Source of the DNA: Buxus sempervirens
Taxonomy: Eukaryota > Streptophyta > Magnoliopsida > Buxales > Buxaceae
DNA length: 64,000 nt
NCBI GenBank assembly: GCA_947561395.2
Contig: OX387190.1
Coordinates: 12,704,858 to 12,768,857, forward strand
Reading direction: 5' to 3'
Shown here: piece after piece, positions 41,805 to 55,189 of the stretch
How the letters are laid out: every line of letters starts with the position of its first letter
How positions within the stretch are numbered: position 1 is the stretch's first letter
Notes under the pieces: model-generated
The model's input: the letters and a program-made list of their open reading frames with translations, nothing else
Database searches by the model: none
Told to the model about the DNA's origin: nothing
Translations under genes and position numbers: made by a program

Positions 41805-41881
41805 CCGGCCACTTGCTCTTGCAGCTGAGCAAAGTCCTGAGCAGGTACGGTGGCTTGAGCTTGATTCTCTTCAGTGTTCAT
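41805..41881 (-). pseudogene. gag start of element 2
   Basis: The minus strand begins ATG at 41881 with MNTEENQAQATVPAQDFAQL, identical in pattern to elements 1 and 3. The solo LTR interrupts it after about 25 codons. Confidence 0.8.
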
Positions 41882-42099
41882 GGTGCGGGCTTTTGATATG
41901 GTTACGAGAGCAATGATTGTAAGTAAGTTTACCTGGGGAAGGAAAAGAAAAGAAACAAGTCCGCTTCCTTTTAACCTGAGTCACACCCCTGTAAATATAG
42001 ATAAGTAGGTTAGGTGAACACAAGTCCGGATTTATTTGTTTTTTTATTTTTTTATATATATATTTTTTATTTTTTTTATATTCTGATTTTTGATTGTTG

Positions 42100-42705
42100 G
42101 AATATTCTAGGGCTTCCAAGTGTCCCACAAAAGTTTTGATTTGATTGGAAAAAATAACCAACCAAAGGTTTCTTGGAATATTCTAGGGCTTTCAAGTGTC
42201 CCACAAATGTTTTGATTTGATTGGAAAAAATAACCAACCAAAGGTTTCTTGGAATATTCTAGGGCTTCGTCCCACAAATGTTTTGATTTGATTTGAAAAA
42301 ATAACCAACCAAAGGTTTCTTGGAATATTCTAGGGCTTCCAAGTGTCCCACAAATGTTTTGATTTAATTGGAAAAAAATAACCAATCAAAGGTTTCTTGG
42401 AATATTCTAGGGCTTCCAAGTGTTCTACAAATGTTTTGATTTGATTGGAAAAATAACCAACCAAAGGTTTCTTGGAATATTCTAGGGCATCCAAGTGTCC
42501 CACAAATTTTTTGATTTGATTGGAAAAAATAACCAACCAAATGTTTCTTGGAATATTCTAGGGCTTCCAAGTGTCCCACAAATGTTTTGATTTGATTGGA
42601 AAAAATAATCAACCAAAGGTTTCTTGGAATATTCTAGGGCTTCCAAGTGTCCCACAAATGTTTTGATTTGATTGGAAAAAATAACCAACCAAAGGTTTTT
42701 TTTTT
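42100..42705 (-). repeat. About eight 75-76-bp tandem repeats in the element 2 leader
   Basis: The same unit as at 10328-10790, reversed: 'ttggaatattctagggcttc' alternating with 'aaaaaataaccaaccaaagg'. Confidence 0.85.
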
Positions 42706-42940
42706 GTTGCTGAATTTTCTCAGTTTTCAAGTTTGCCCTAATGAAAAATGTAGATTTGTGTTTCAACATTAAGTTAAACCCTTAGTGAGTCTCTTTTTTT
42801 TCTTTTAAAAAAATTTTTTTTGTTTTTTTTTAATTATCTTTCCATATCCTCTTTGGGTGCTCACAGATTATTTACAGTGCCTTAGGCATTTTATCTTCAA
42901 AAAGTATTGGGCTGAAAAATCAATTTGGCAATTTTCGGGC

Positions 42941-43083
42941 TGTATCCGACATGATATGTTGGCTAAGGCAATGTCTTATTGCATCCGATATAAATGATCG
43001 GATACATGCATACATCCTTTTTACCAATGAGTTATGTTGGATAAGAAGAAGACTTAGTTTAACCGACCTGAGTTGTCGGTTAA
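42941..43083. repeat. Leader dyad array of element 2
   Basis: Four decayed dyads, including GCATCCGAT...ATCGGATAC and TTAACCGAC...GTCGGTTAA. The last has both arms changed in step relative to the GTATCCGAC form. Confidence 0.75.
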
Positions 43084-44825
43084 TGCTGAAATGGCCATTT
43101 TTGACTCATTTTTTCACCAGATCATGTTATTTTCATTCCCACTTGATGTTCACCTTGACTTGGCCTCTAAATTCAGCCCCAAATTGGGCTTTGACACTAT
43201 ACTTGCAAAATATATGCACATATTCATGAGGGTACCTGTCCCTCCAAAGTGATACACCAATTCATGGATCTTGTACACTTGGTTGCCTCCTACATGGACT
43301 TTGGGTAGGATGACTTTTAAATTGAGTTGAAAACTCATCCTATAGGTCACACCAACCTTAGGCTATATACATTTTTGGGAAAAATTTCATCCCAAGCATA
43401 TGGACACCATGGTTTTTAATTTACATGAAGATAATAAAAAAAAGAACATGGCTTTACCTTGCCACCTTGTGTTACCTTCAATATGGTATTCATATTATAC
43501 CTTGGCCTGTGAACATGCAAATGGCCTTCCCACATTTATACCCAATTCCCCAAACGCAATTGTGTACTTTTAGCTGAAAACGTGTTTCTCCACCTTCAAG
43601 TGTATGGTTTTTGGGTTTTTGCTTAATTGGCAACTTAGAACTCAAGTCTAGTGGTGCCCGGAATCGAATCACAGATCCCATTGTCATCACATCATTGACT
43701 CAAATTCTAAGGTAAATATTTTCACTTTCGCTTTCAGAAGTAACGACCTCGGTGCGCCAAGCTACACACATTCGGGTTCAACTTCCTATAGGTAATGGGT
43801 AAGATGTGCAAAGTGTTTATAGTGCTCAAGTGCGTTTTGAATTTTGAGGTACATTCACAACGTCCCAGCCCCTTGCCACTCTTTTTCGTAGCCATGCATA
43901 CAATTTCAAACCAAGGCATATATGACAATATAATGAAAGCAAACACAAGCAAGCATAGTAGCCAAAGCAACTAAATATGTACACAATTATTACATACCCA
44001 AAAGTAGCATACAAACATGGCATCATATTGCACAAACAACAATTAAACCATGATAACATGCTTGAACCTCTAAAGCATTTCCTAAATTTCCAGATTTTAT
44101 GCTCTTTTTTCATGCTCAAAGTACATTATTCCTACCCAAATTGAAGCCTAAAAAATACAGCAACTAGGCCTTTTGTACAAAGAGCATTCAACCGGAGAAA
44201 AAAATACCCAAAACATTTGCTGAATTCTGGGTTTCATGGTTCTCATTTTCATGCTCAAAGTTCATCATTTATACCCCAAATTGATGCCTAAAAAAAAATT
44301 CAGCAACTAACAATATGGTCCAAGAAGTGTTTTGTTGGGGAAAACATGCTTGAAAACCCCCAAAATAGCTACTGAATTTCCAGATTTCATGCCACAATTT
44401 TTCTTGATTAACATGTCATTGAAACCCAAATTAAAGCCTAAAAATACAGCAACTAATCACATGGTATAAAAAGAGTTTTAATTTAGGGAAAACATGCTAG
44501 AAGGCACCAAAAACACCCATTAAACTCCTAGATTTCATGCTTTCAAATTTTAGGTTCAACTCATGGCATAAAAACTCAAATTAGAGCATGTTATCACAAA
44601 ATACATCCAAATCATGTTTCAAGATAGGCTTCTTCTAGACACATTTCTAGACAACATCAAGCAACACATACATACTTTTATCTATGTAAATTCAAAGTAT
44701 TCCAATCAGATTTGAAATACAACAATATGCACAAATAAAGTAAGCAAAATAGTAAGCATTCAAAAATTAAGAACAAGCATGAACAAAATACACCAATCAT
44801 GGCTTAAATCCGCAAGTCCCCAGCA

Positions 44826-44841
44826 CCCAGCAGAGTCGCCA
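44826..44841 (-). promoter_or_regulatory. Primer binding site of element 2, tRNA-Arg type
   Basis: The minus strand reads TGGCGACTCTGCTGGG two bases after the LTR end. Confidence 0.75.
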
Positions 44842-44843
44842 GT

Positions 44844-47332
44844 TGTGAGACATGGAAAAATCACCTTGATGATTCCCTCCGTCAACACATGGGTTCAACG
44901 TAAAATGGGAGAGTCGCCACCATTCAATTTTAAGGGTTGTGAATGGACACCACAAGATTAAAAAAAAAGCAAAAAGAGCTAAAAGGCAAATACTAGAGTA
45001 AAAATAACTCTACTTGAAAATCAAATCCAGAGATGGGTAAGGGGATTAGATTATGAACGGGGGAAGGTGTTAGGCACCCCCATTCACCCACACAAGGTGG
45101 TTGCCAAGTGTTGTTCATGTTAAAAAGAATGAGAAAGCTTGCTAAAATAATCAAAAACCTTGAAAAAGGATTAAACAAATGTATGATATCTTCACATGAA
45201 AAATCCAAATGAATTCCAGATCCTCTTTTATGTCAATATCACTTCTGTAATATCACCAATAGACAGAAATCAAAGCAAAAATTGCATAAAACCAAGTTGA
45301 GTCAAATCCGGAAAATTCGGTAAAAGATAGTGCCATTTGTCTTAAAATCATTCAAATCTAATTTAAATTGAATCAAACCAAATCCATTTGAAAGATTATG
45401 ATAGATAGAAGACTCATGTAAATTTTCAATCAATTCTAGTTAAAATCTTAGGAGTTATTCTCCTTTGAAATTTGCTGCTGAAGATAGTTAAAAGTGACAA
45501 GTGGGCAAGTTTGGAAACTAATTTAGAAAAATCAGCTCTATAAAAATCCATGAAATTTGGTGTGAATGAAGTATGTATGGCCATCTTTCAAATAAAACTA
45601 GCCTCATACAAAAATTCATTCGGATGTGCCTTGGGTGGTCTCCCGAACAAGCCCCGAAGATCACAGATTTACCCAGAAAAGTGCTGTTGAGCAGTTTTGA
45701 GTAAATCTGTTACCAACGACACAAATGGAGTCAAAAAATTATGAAACCAACTGAATATGAAATTAGACTTCCAAAGGAAGACTCAGAAACAATAATCACT
45801 CGAATCGGACTTAAAACGAACACATGGCGCTCAGTCGAAGTGACAGGTTCTACAATCAGACCTGAACTGACCTATCAACTTCCACTGAGAGGTGTCAAAA
45901 ATCCACTCGATAAAATTAATGAAAATTTTTAGGCATCAACTAGACAGCCTCACCTTTCCCATGGCTTTGGAATCACTCCAAAATTCATCTGGACGATGAA
46001 GTTACGAGTGTCCGAAGTTGGGGTACAGTTGCTGTCAAGTTAAGCCTTTTTAAAGAAAATCCACTCAAAACAGTGATAAGGTGTGTGGAATCCGTGCAAG
46101 ATAAATCAAAATCATTTTAAAAAGATATTGAAGAACCTCTAGGAAGAAATGGGGCACAAGTTTGGCTCACCATTCTCTCCGATTGGAAAGAATATGCCAA
46201 AAACCCCAAAAGTGAGCAAAAATGCCCAAAACCGAGAGGTTAGACATAGAGGTCTTCAATACTTGCTTGAAATCATGTTGAAAACCAATAAGAAATATCC
46301 CAGAATTATTTGGGGCTATTTATTCCAGATCTATCACAATGAATGCAATAAATCCAAAATATAAGCCGAATCCGACAAAACAAGTGCTGTGTGTGTGTGT
46401 GTGTAAAAATCCATTCTTCAATAATATAACAACATATAGCATGCATTCATATCAATCAAATGGGGTTCTAGAACAACCTAGGGTTCCGTTCCATTATCGT
46501 TTCCCTTAGTTCTCTCTCCCCGTTTAACGGTTCTTCGAGATAATCTTGGGGTACTTTGAATATGAAACGGTTTTCATAGAATCAAAAGGCTTATTCAACA
46601 AGGTTCTAACACTAGGATCAATCCTCAGTCTCGTTTCTCCTAGATCCCGCCTTCACGTTTTATGGCTAGGGGGAGTCTCGAGGTACTTTGAGTAGAGGAA
46701 GGGTTTTCACACACACAGATTAGGCTTTATTCTACAGAAAGGTAGAAGAAGAGAGGTAGACCTAGAATGTAAGAACAGAAAAATAAAGAGAGGTTTTTAA
46801 GCTTACCTGGGTTCTGGGAGCAGTGTGGCAGCGGTTCCCTTCTTCACTCGGAGTTCTTCAATCTCCAACTTCTTGGCAAAAGTTATTGGCCATTTGCTTA
46901 AGGAGGAGCCTCCTATTTATAGGCAAAGGCTAAGGTTAGGGTTTGCATGAGGGTAGACACAAAATAATGTCTAGAGCCCACCAACCTTAAACCTAAGGCT
47001 ATTTCCAAGATTTCCACTCCTTTAATGAAGGATATGATGGTAAAAAGTGAAAACTCTCAGAAAACCCTAATTTTGAGCAAAAATCATGTATCCGACATAT
47101 CAGGTCGGATACACAAGCATATATATGTATCGGACATATGTCGTCGGATACATTAATGCCTGCTCATATCCGACAACTTCTGTCGGATATGAAGAAGTAT
47201 GCTTGTATCCGACCTGAGTTGTTGGATACAAGGAAAAATGACTATTTTCTCAAATTTTGTGCTGGTTTCAAAGGAGATAATGATTTTTGCTAATTATTCA
47301 TCATTTTTACTGTGCAATTTGGGGTGTCTACA
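44844..47332 (-). repeat. 5' LTR of element 2
   Basis: 2,489 bp, minus strand TGTAGACACCCC (47332) to TGTCTCACA (44844). Dyads 47232-47087 use the GTATCCGAC...GTCGGATAC form, TATAAATA is at 46921-46914 and the donor CAG|GTAAGC at 46807|46806. A TG microsatellite lies at about 46388-46403. U3 is short compared with element 1. The outer flank GGCCC (47333-47337) has no visible partner in the window. Confidence 0.88.
47087..47232. repeat. U3 dyad array of element 2
   Basis: Four dyads with GTATCCGAC/GTCGGATAC, GTATCGGACA/TGTCGGATAC-like and ATATCCGACA/TGTCGGATAT arms. The last shows a paired change relative to the GTATCC form. Confidence 0.82.
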
Positions 47333-50300
47333 GGCCCGAGGTCGGCGAGAACTCAGTCATACAATATACACGTCGCGCTAACTTAATAATAACTAGGCGA
47401 GAGATAGGCGCGAGCTTGGCGATAAGGAAAAGTAATCTCGCGCTTAACTAAATCGCTCAGCGCGAGATGAGTGCGAGCTCGGCGATAACTAATTTTTATT
47501 CTTGCGCCGACTAAACTAGTTGGCGCTAGGCAGGCGCCAACCCGGCGGACACCCCCTACGATTTTCAACTCTTTGTTAATGCGAAATCTCCATGATTGAC
47601 TGAATTTTTGATTTCTGTAACAATTTTCCTAACCTTCTACTATCCCCAAAAGACATTTAAACAAGTTTCAAAATTATTCTAAACACATTAATATTTATCT
47701 CTAGAAATCCTTCCAAAAACTCACGCTAAAACCTGTATTTTTCTCGAAAACTTATGCAATATGACTAACTCACTGATTAAAACCAAAACCTAGATTTAAA
47801 ACGATGCTACTCACCTCTTGCACGCTTAAATCCCTGCAACAGCAACTACTCGAACCACAGTCGATCACCAACCCGTCGCTCATCGGTTCAAAATCGACAC
47901 TTAGTTGCTCCTCTGTTCGCAAGAGATTTTTCTTCTGAAAACCTTGATTCTGAACTCTCTGATCGGCAGGAAAACACCCAGTATTCTTCTCTCCTGAACC
48001 CTAGATCCACAGTCGGAATCGCCTTCAACACAAAATATGCGAGTATTGCGAACCCTACGAACCTATTTTCCTTAAGTATTTATACTTACCATACTTACAT
48101 TGCCGCTCAATGAGTTTTTGAAAACCTATGATTCCGTACATGCTCTCCCACCGAGATTCCTTACATACACATAGCTCATTAAGTTTATTCATCCAAATAA
48201 ATAATAAAAATCATGTAGAAAATATCGGGGTTTTACAGAGAGTATCTGAAAACAAAACAAAAACAAACGTAATGAGATATAAATATCTCAGCAAGTAGCA
48301 CATGCATGCAGAAAACAATTTACTTCAGTTCTAAACATGCCACGAATAATAATCGATCACGAGTAAACAATAGGAATTATCATCAATTCGGAAATCAACA
48401 TGTTCTCAATAACCAAGTAATTCAAATGTCCAAACAACAATAATAAACAATTCACTTTGTGGGCAATGTCATGTAGTTCACTTATATTAAGTAATTCGCA
48501 TGCTGGAGCGACATCCAAGCCTCCTTGTACACAGTCCGGTCTAACCATAGACTCGGCACTTTGAAATGACGGCCTACTCAGGGTATCGTCATCCAATGTC
48601 GGCCTACTCTAGGTATCGACATTGACAACCCAGCCTATACAAGGACACGGGCTACTCTACACTAGTCAGGGCAACACTCATGGCCATGCAATTACCCCAA
48701 AAAAGCCAACTCATTACATTACTAAGCTTAAGTCGAGGATCCGGGACAAGCTAGACCGTTACTTAACTCAAAACCATTACTATTAATCACAACGGAACTT
48801 GAAAATAAAACCACCAACCTCTAGTGTAACAAATACTAAAAACAAACCATCTTTATCTTGGGTCACTCAGGACCAGAACAATACTTTATGGAAATCCAAA
48901 TGTATTTTCTAAACCAAAGAACAATATTCAAACCAATCTTTGTAAGCAATAACTCAAGAGAAACCTCTTTATAAAATCTGACCAGCATGTAAAATTTTAA
49001 TAAACTCCAGCCCAAAAGTAATACCAGATCTGAAAACTCAGCAATTAAACAATGGTTTTAAAATATAATAAATCATCAAAGGTGCTCAATGAATGATATC
49101 AGTGTATGAAAGGTTTTTAAAAATTTTTTTCTTTATGATCATGTCTAATAATTCTATTCTCACACCCTTATGGTAGCTATAGAGATTCTTTTAATTAAAC
49201 TAGTTCATGTCCTGGTTAAGCTTTGGTTAAGTTCTGATAACAATAATCGAGTGATAGGAATCAGACTTTAGATTACTAAGTGATCAGCCTCAACTCCTTA
49301 CATCAACTCTCCAAATTTCATACACTTAAGTTTTACTTTCCTTCATCAACTAACTATCACTACAACAGGTTTAGAACACTTAATTAGATATCCTAAAGTA
49401 GCAATTAGGTTTAAGAACTTGAATTAACTATAATTCCCTGGAATCAGCTGCACATGGTTGATAACCAAACAGATGGGCGCCAACCTCAACTTCACTCTTT
49501 TAATCCAACTATACAGAGGCTTACACCAATACTTTCTCTAATAACCTTCTTAGTAACACCACCAGACCTTAAACAAGCTCATAGCATAGTTTTTATAAAG
49601 TTTTAACCGAATTAAATGAGTGTATAAAAATAGCCGCACATGGCTATGAATTTTGATATGGGTGTTGACCTCCTGTCAGTTAGCCGCACTCGGCGCCCCT
49701 CAGCCATCTCAAGTTTTTAACTATGACTGACCACCGCTAACCTCATGTCAGTCAGCCATGGTCAGCGCCCAAGGCTCTGTTATTCCAAAATCAACTTTAA
49801 ACACTGATAATTCAATTCTAATGATGAATGATCCAAATTTAAGACTCCACAACTATTTAATCATGCTCATAATCCTTCTAACAACCTTCTACAATTGATT
49901 TGGATTTAATTCCATCAAAATCATGCTTCAATTCAAGGATTAATTCGTAAAAACATACACAATCGATTACACTAATTCACTGCAAATAAACTCTTTTCAA
50001 AACATGCATTCGATTGCAAATCCAAGGTAAAAACTAGTGCTACTTACATGCTTTGATGAGCAACTGATTTGATCTCCCAAACCTCTTATCACAGCACTTC
50101 CGAGCTACAATATTTAATGGCTGATTGCTTCTATTCCACAGGCACAACCAGATCTAATCAGATCTGAGTTTGATCTTCACTCAACAATTCATTTGCACCA
50201 TAAATCCCAAAGGAAATTCACTTACTTGATCTCTTTTGAGATCTACAACCAGAATTGATCAATCCTCCACAAATCTCCAATTGCTGAATTCTTCAACAGC

Positions 50301-50903
50301 AAAACACTCTCCTCCGATTAGCTCCAAACACTTCAACTCAGACAAACTTCAGAACCTCCTCTTCTCTCTAACAGCTTGCTCTTAGAACAGTCTCTAATCA
50401 ACAAATGAACCCGAAGCTTGAAATGAGCAGCCTATTTATAGGCTTCGTTGGCGCTCAAATCCTTTCATGATCTGCTGGGTGCTCACCCACAGATCCTGTA
50501 ATGCCTCGAACCCGGGTCAGTGCAAAGCTGGCACCCAACCCAAACCCGATTCGCTACTGTAAAAACCTAAGTCCGGTTCAACAACCAAACCTGAGGTGTT
50601 ACCACGAATCTGGGGTTAGATCGATACAAACTAAGACTCACAATAAATTTTGAAGTTAGTTAATTACGTCAAAGATCTGTGGGAAATAAAAAAAATTCTT
50701 TATTCAATTTAATCAAATCAGTTTACAATAAAATTTGTTTAATCAAAATGTGGACAATAATATCAATTACAATTCTACCCATCAAATAAACCCCATCTTC
50801 GCGATCTCTCCAAGGAAACCTGAAAAATAGGTGAAAACGGTGTGAGATTTACATCTCAGCAAGTAGCAGGTGCATGAAATTAGAACAGTCTAATTTTAAA
50901 TTG
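47333..50903. other. LTR-derived noncoding DNA, boundaries unresolved
   Basis: No credible gene in 3.6 kb. A minus-strand LTR-like start (TGTAAAACCCCGATATTTTC) lies at 48237 with a minus-strand TATAAATA at 48077-48084 and GGCGCGAGC dyads at 47395-47545. A second block has a minus-strand start near 50607 (GGTAACACCTCAGG), a TATA palindrome at about 50435-50447 and GCCGCAC/GGTCAGC dyads at 49640-49760. The segments 'atctcagcaagtagcac' (48283) and 'atctcagcaagtagcagg' (50855) are shared. Part of 50608-50903 should be the LTR end of the chromovirus that follows. I cannot set the ends. Confidence 0.45.
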
Positions 50904-50917
50904 TGGTATCAGAGCGG
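50904..50917 (+). promoter_or_regulatory. Primer binding site of the chromovirus, initiator-Met type
   Basis: TGGTATCAGAGCGG, about 140 bp before the Gag frame. The LTR end just before it is decayed. Confidence 0.75.
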
Positions 50918-51045
50918 ATAAGATCCCAACCTAGGAATTAGAAGCCTTAAGGAGTGTTTTGGGGATTGAGTGCTCGTTAGATAGATCCTCTTTAAGTTAT
51001 TATACATAGGATGAGTGTTCTTGTGCTTAACCAGATTTCTTTGTA

Positions 51046-54000
51046 ATGCAGTTGAGCATGGCAGGACGGGGTAGACCCCGTAGAGCTGCTGCTGCTGCTG
51101 CCCATGTGCCAGCCCAGGAGCCAGTTGATATTCCAGCTGCTGCTCCAGCTGATGTTCCATTAGGTGCACCACCCGAGGCCCCAGCTCACACAGTCCAGAT
51201 GGACGCCGTATGGAGAGCTTTTGGGGAGGTTTCAACCCTGTTTCAGCAGCAAGCTGCTGTAAACCATCAACACGGGTAAAATGTGAATCAGCCCAAGAAT
51301 GAAGAGGGTCAAGGGCAAGTGGAGGATAGATCCTCCAAGATTATGGGGGAATTTCGAAAGATGTCCCCTCCTCCCTTCCATGGTCATCTTGATCCCATGG
51401 AGGCGGAGAGGTGGATGATAAGAATAGAGAAAGTATTTGAAGCTATAAGGTGTCCGGAAGAGGACAAGGTGAGATTGGCTGTGTATGTACTTGAAGGGGA
51501 GGCTGAATACTGGTGGAGGTCTTTACACCAAGAACTGGCAGGAAGAGATGCAGAGATTACTTGGGGGGAGTTTAGAAATCGGTTTGATCTCAAGTTCTTT
51601 CCGGAGGAAGTAAGGGCACAAAAAGAGACGGAGTTTATGACTATTACACAAGGAAATTTGACAGTTGCACAGTATGAGGCCAAATTTGATGCTTTATCTC
51701 GGTTTGCTCTACACATCGTGGACACCGATAGGAAGAAGGCCAAGCACTTTGAGAAAGGACTTCGTCCTAATATTAGAGAGAAAGTGGAGGGCTTTATGAG
51801 CACAAACTTTTATGAGTCCGTACGTAGGGCCTCTGTTATGGAGAGCTCTATTATGAGACGAGTGGAGGAGATGAGGACGAGAGTACCACCACGTCCTCCT
51901 ACTGGTCAGAGGTATGGACAGAGATTTGGGGGAGATAAGCGGCAGAGGATTGGCTATACGGAGCCGAGGAGGTTTGATGGGGCCGGATCTTCAGGAGGTC
52001 AGGGTCAGTTTGGCAATTTTGCACCACGGGGAGCTTGCTATCGGTGTGGTCACTTCGGACATCACATCGGGCAGTGCACCTATCCCTCCACTTATCTGAT
52101 GCCACAGACCCGACCAGCGCAGTAGGTTCCAGCACCACCTGTTGCAGCCCCTCCCATATGATTCTTCCGACAACGTCCATATCAGAGGGCATCGGTAGGC
52201 CCGAGGCAGCAGGGTAGGCCGGCAGGCAGAGGTGGACCCCAGAGAGCATACCAGAGGCCACAGCCAGCTGCTCCACGACCACCACCACAAGCCAGAGCAT
52301 ATGCTATTGATGTTCAGCAGGAGAAGGAGCCTGAGCCTGAGCCAGAGCGTGAGCCTGACACTCGAGCTCTAGTGGGAGGTATCATTTTTATTTGTGGCCG
52401 TTCTGTTATCTATCTCTTTGATTCTGGAGCATCATGTTCATTTATTACTCCTACATGTGCTGTGCGTATTGGTTTGTTACCTTCATTATTGGAGTCTGCC
52501 TTATCTGTTTGAACACCACTTGGAGAGACTAGTATGGTGCAAACTGTATATAGAGATGCTATGATCAGACTAGGCCAGTTAGAGTTGCCTAATGATTTGA
52601 TATGTCTGAATTTTGGGGAGTTTGAGGTAATTCTGGGAATGGATTGGCTTTCAAAATACTTTGTGACTATAGACTGTTTCCATAAGACAATCACAGTCCG
52701 TAGTCCAAAGCATCCTATCCATTGTTTCCGAAGTGAAGGGTTGAATACCCGTGTTAGTTTGGTAGCTTCAATTGAAGTGGAGGCAGAGGATGGCAAGGAG
52801 AATAGTGTGGGTAAGGTGCCTGTTGTCTGTGAGTTTTCAGACTTGTTTCCAGATGACGTACCAGGTTTACCACCTCCAAGAGAGATGGAGTTTAGGATTC
52901 ATCTCTTGCCTGGCACCCAACCTATATCAAGGCCACCTTATCGGATGTCACAGATTGAATATGATGAACTGAAAATTCAATTGGATGAGTTGATGGAGAA
53001 GGGATTCATTAGGCATAGTGCATCGCCTTGGGGTGCACCAGTACTTTTTGTGCAGAAGAAGGATGGGTCAATGAGATTATGTATTGACTACAGACTACTA
53101 AATCAAGCAACCATAAAGAACAAATACCCCTTACCAAGGATTGATGATCTATTTGATCAACTTAGGGGAGCCACTTGGTTTTCAAAGATAGACCTAAGAT
53201 CAGGCTATCATCAATTGAGAGTGGCTGAAGAGGATATTGAGAAGACTGCCTTTAGGACAAGATATGGACATTTTGAGTTCACAGTTATGCCCTTCGGGCT
53301 GACCAATGCACCTACCGTGTTTATGGACTTAATGAATTGGATCTTCCATCGGTATCTTGATAGCTTTGTAGTAGTTTTTATCGACGACATCTTGGTTTAT
53401 TCCAAGAGTTGGGAAGCTCATGTGGGTCATTTGAAGATTGTACTCCATGTACTTCGTAGTAATCAGTTGTATGCGAAGTTTAGCAAATGTCAATTTTGGT
53501 TGAATCGGATTTCTTTTCTGGGTCATGTCATTTTTGGTGATGGTATATCAGTGGATCCAGCAAAAGTAGAAGCAGTGTCAAATTGGCCAAGACCCACTAC
53601 GGTCACAAAAGTGCGTAGCTTTCTTGGCATGGCAGGCTATTATAGAAGATTCATTGAGGGATTTTCAAAGATAGCCACCCCACTATCTAATTTGACAAAG
53701 AAAGCCGTAGCATTTAAGTGGGATGAGAAGTGTGAAACAAGCTTCCAAGAGCTAAAGAAGAGGCTGACCACAGCTCCAGTTCTTATTATACCCACGATGA
53801 ATGATGGGTTTGTGGTGTATTGTGATGCGTCACATGTTGGACTTGGATGTGTATTGATGCAGTCCGACAGGGTAGTAGCTTATGCTTCCAGATTGCTTAG
53901 ACCTCATGAACGGAACTATCCTACCCATGATTTAGAGTTGGCTGCCATTGTGTTTGCTTTGAAGATATGGCGCCACTATTTATTTGGAGCTAAATTTGAG

Positions 54001-55099
54001 ATATTCTCAGACCACAAAAGTTTAAGATATTTATTTTCTCAAAAGGACTTGAACATGAGACAAAGAAGGTGGATGGATTTATTGAAAGATTACAGATGCA
54101 CCATCCAATATCATCCTGGAAAGGCCAATGTTGTGGCGGATGCACTAAGCCGTAGGGGTGCAGCAGATGAGTCTGTTGCCACCTTGGCATCATTCATGGT
54201 GAGCCAGTGTAGTCTTATTGATGAGATTAGAAATTGGCCTGGGGAATTCAGATTGTCCAATGGAGGTGTGAGTGTAGCACAGTTACAGATTGAGCCAGAT
54301 CTGATTGAGAGGATCAGAGCAGGGCAATTGGTAGATGCAGAGTTGGTCAAAACCAGAGAGCTTGTGGGCAGAAATGCAGAGACTGCAGTAGATTTCACTA
54401 TTAGAGATGGTCTTTTGAAGTTCCGAGGTAGAATCTGTGTGCCGGATGATGAGGACATCAAGAGAGTCATTCTTGAGGAAGGTCATAGAACAAGATATAC
54501 CGTGCATCCAGGAAGTACTAAGATGTATCGGAATTTGAGAGAAATCTATTGGTGGAGTGGCATGAAAAGAGAAGTAGCCAAGTTTGTATCCAAATGTCTT
54601 GTGTGTCAGCAAATGAAGGCTGAGCACAACCGTCCTCCTGGATTATTACAGCCACTTCCCATTCCTGAATGGAAGTGGGAACATATATCCATGGATTTTG
54701 TCACAAAATTACCTAGGACTACAAGACATCATGATACTATTTGGGTCATTGTGGATAGATTGACCAAGTCAGCCCACTTTCTACCCATTCAAGAATCACA
54801 ACCATTGAATTTACTAGCAGACTTATATATCCGAGAGATCGTCAGATTACATGGTGTGCCTGTGTCCATTGTTTCTGATCGCGATCCTCGTTTCACTTCT
54901 AAATTTTGGGAAAGTCTTCAGGAAGCATTGGGTACCAAGCTGAATTTTAGTACCAGCTTCCATCCACAGACTGATGGGCAATCCGAGCGTACCATTCAGA
55001 CTTTAGAGGATATGCTCAGATGTTGTGTTTTGGATTTTGGAGATAGTTGGAGCAAGCACCTAGCTCTAGTGGAATTTGCATACAATAATAGCTACCAAG
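51046..55099 (+). pseudogene. Chromovirus gag-pol, truncated by insertion
   Basis: In order: an Ala/Pro-rich N-terminus, Gag core (FHGHLDPMEAERWMIRIEKV; EAEYWWRSL), zinc knuckle CYRCGHFGHHIGQC, a Pro/Gln/Arg-rich linker, protease LFDSGASCSF, reverse transcriptase ([37 protein letters not shown], catalytic FIDDILVYS), RNase H ([36 protein letters not shown]), integrase zinc site ([25 protein letters not shown]) and DDE core ([27 protein letters not shown]). Most of pol is one open stretch; the gag-protease part has about three or four interruptions. Element 3 cuts in at AYNNSYQ. Confidence 0.88.
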
Positions 55100-55189
55100 T
55101 GTAGACACCCCAAATTGCACAAACAATCATCAAAAATCATTATCTCCTGGAAAGCCAGCACAGAATTTGAAGAAAATATACTTTTACCT

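Larger units (their letters stand above)
41882..44825 (-). other. Untranslated leader of element 2
   Basis: Minus-strand order: 140-bp direct repeats (about 44570-44040), a conserved block with GGTCGTTACTTC (about 43740), a dyad array (43083-42941), A-rich sequence, 76-bp repeats (42705-42100), a strong acceptor (TTTTCCTTCCCCAG|GT, junction 41933|41932), then gag. No gene is supported. Confidence 0.75.
3220..47332 (-). mobile_element. Element 2: large minus-strand Ogre-type (Tat) retrotransposon, host of nested insertions
   Basis: Minus-strand order: 5' LTR (47332-44844), primer site (44841-44826), leader, gag (from 41881), protease, RT/RNase H/integrase (to 19953), then plus-strand extra ORFs (18821-19015, 4126-5575, 3220-3663). 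The 3' LTR is not in the window, so the left limit given is a minimum. After removing inserted elements about 16 kb remain, within the size range of Ogre elements. Insertions are element 1, solo LTR 23817-25626, copia 28561-38537 and solo LTR 38975-41804; the 1266-3219 LTR may be another. The coding parts are decayed in several places. Confidence 0.75.
50904..55099 (+). mobile_element. Chromovirus (Ty3/gypsy, Tekay/Del type), interrupted by element 3
   Basis: Primer site, gag and pol up to the integrase core are present, then element 3 begins at 55100. The rest of integrase, any chromodomain and the 3' LTR should lie beyond the window. Clade call rests on the RT and integrase motif style and the initiator-Met primer. 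Old and decayed. Confidence 0.75.

Noticed and set aside
48357-48596. 79-codon minus-strand frame
   Set aside because: Short, no domain, within LTR-derived noncoding DNA; expected by chance.
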